Below, piece by piece: positions 63,809 through 64,000 of a stretch of DNA of 64,000 nucleotides; positions within the stretch are counted from its first letter, which is position 1, and every line of letters starts with the position of its first letter. The translations under genes and the position numbers were made by a program. The notes below the pieces were generated by a model. That model was not told the origin of the DNA. It did no database searches and was given only the letters and a program-made list of their open reading frames with translations. This DNA is from Pseudomonas sp. BP8 (GTDB lineage Bacteria; Pseudomonadota; Gammaproteobacteria; Pseudomonadales; Pseudomonadaceae): NCBI RefSeq assembly GCF_017875955.1, contig NZ_JAGINK010000001.1, positions 1,960,001 through 2,024,000 on the forward strand. Reading direction: 5' to 3'.

Positions 63809-64000
63809 ACCTGTCCGGCAAGCGCGTGCTGATCACCGCTGCGGGGCAGGGCATTGGCCTGGCCAGTGCCCAGGCCTTCGCCGCAGCGGGTGCCGAGGTG
63901 ATCGGCACCGATATCCAACTTGATCGCCTGCGGGACGAACCGGGCATCCAGGCGCGGCTGCTCGATGTCACCTCGACCTCGGCCATCGAGGCGTTGTGCG
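63805..64000 (+). CDS. SDR oxidoreductase, N-terminal part (cut by window end)
   Basis: 65 codons are in the window, from ATG 63805 overlapping the transporter stop. Rossmann start LSGKRVLITAAGQGIGLASA (TAxxxGxG) then EVIGTDIQLDRL and QARLLDVTST. The TAAGQGIG spelling and VIGTDI/RLLDVT resemble 2-keto-3-deoxy-L-fuconate dehydrogenase/BDH2-type SDRs more than xylose dehydrogenase. Identity and role cannot be settled without the rest. Confidence 0.75.
   Translation, partial: MNLSGKRVLITAAGQGIGLASAQAFAAAGAEVIGTDIQLDRLRDEPGIQARLLDVTSTSAIEALC

Overview
The window is a chromosomal segment of a fluorescent Pseudomonas, most likely of the P. putida group. This rests on GC-rich codon use, gene order (mprF with a VirJ/AcvB-type partner, three initiator tRNAs, dinB, proS, an OprD-type porin, dps, aspS-yebC-ruvCAB-ybgC-tolQRAB-pal-cpoB, queE-queC-tRNA-Lys, an MCP beside a putrescine-type permease, nadA, bepA, dapA-bamC-purC, tRNA-Ser, mqo) and abundant REP elements of the type found in P. 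putida. The species call is inference; no database was searched.

Layout. 0-2.8 kb: the end of fpr, then a leftward group (trmO, a DUF1456 gene, a degenerate RsuA-like protein, a GNAT acetyltransferase). 2.8-3.9 kb: a gene-free block built from a dispersed repeat of about 255 bp in two inverted copies, with REPs and microsatellites. 4.0-11.6 kb: rimO (leftward), kup (rightward), then the overlapping mprF/virJ-like pair. 11.8-12.4 kb: three initiator tRNA-fMet genes, each with its own promoter and terminator. 12.5-20.7 kb: SOS-controlled dinB, a lipoprotein, proS, an OprD-family porin, HIT, slyX, a membrane-bound cold-shock-domain protein and dps. 20.9-32.2 kb: an RHH protein, fmdB-like, aspS, yebC, ruvC, ruvAB, ybgC, the complete Tol-Pal operon and cpoB. 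32.2-33.0 kb: a third copy of the dispersed repeat. 33.0-34.5 kb: queE, queC and tRNA-Lys. 34.5-39.2 kb: a CDF transporter, an McpU-like chemoreceptor and a polyamine-type permease. 39.7-50.6 kb: housekeeping genes (DUF945, nadA, bepA, tusA-like, AI-2E-family permease, bcp/prxQ, gcvR, dapA, bamC, MBL hydrolase, purC, tRNA-Ser). 50.65-52.7 kb: a gene-poor patch holding a decayed duplicated locus with a structured leader. 52.7-54.9 kb: a small lipoprotein and mqo with a signal-like N-terminus. 55.2-64.0 kb: a sugar-acid catabolic cluster.

The last cluster is the most distinctive functional unit. It holds a XylD-like pentonate dehydratase, an MHS-type transporter and a XylX-like FAH-family protein (leftward operon). 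A LysR regulator is followed by an alpha-ketoglutarate semialdehyde dehydrogenase, an ACS-type transporter and an SDR cut by the window end (rightward). Together they suggest oxidative, non-phosphorylative conversion of a pentonate-type sugar acid to alpha-ketoglutarate. Both outward promoters carry the same bipartite block: a GATAAC-N5-GTTAT(C) palindrome followed by ATGCCATTGG. It is a strong candidate for the LysR target.

The two least explained elements are the roughly 255-bp dispersed repeat and the leader RNA of the duplicated locus near 51-52 kb, which has mutually exclusive pairings.
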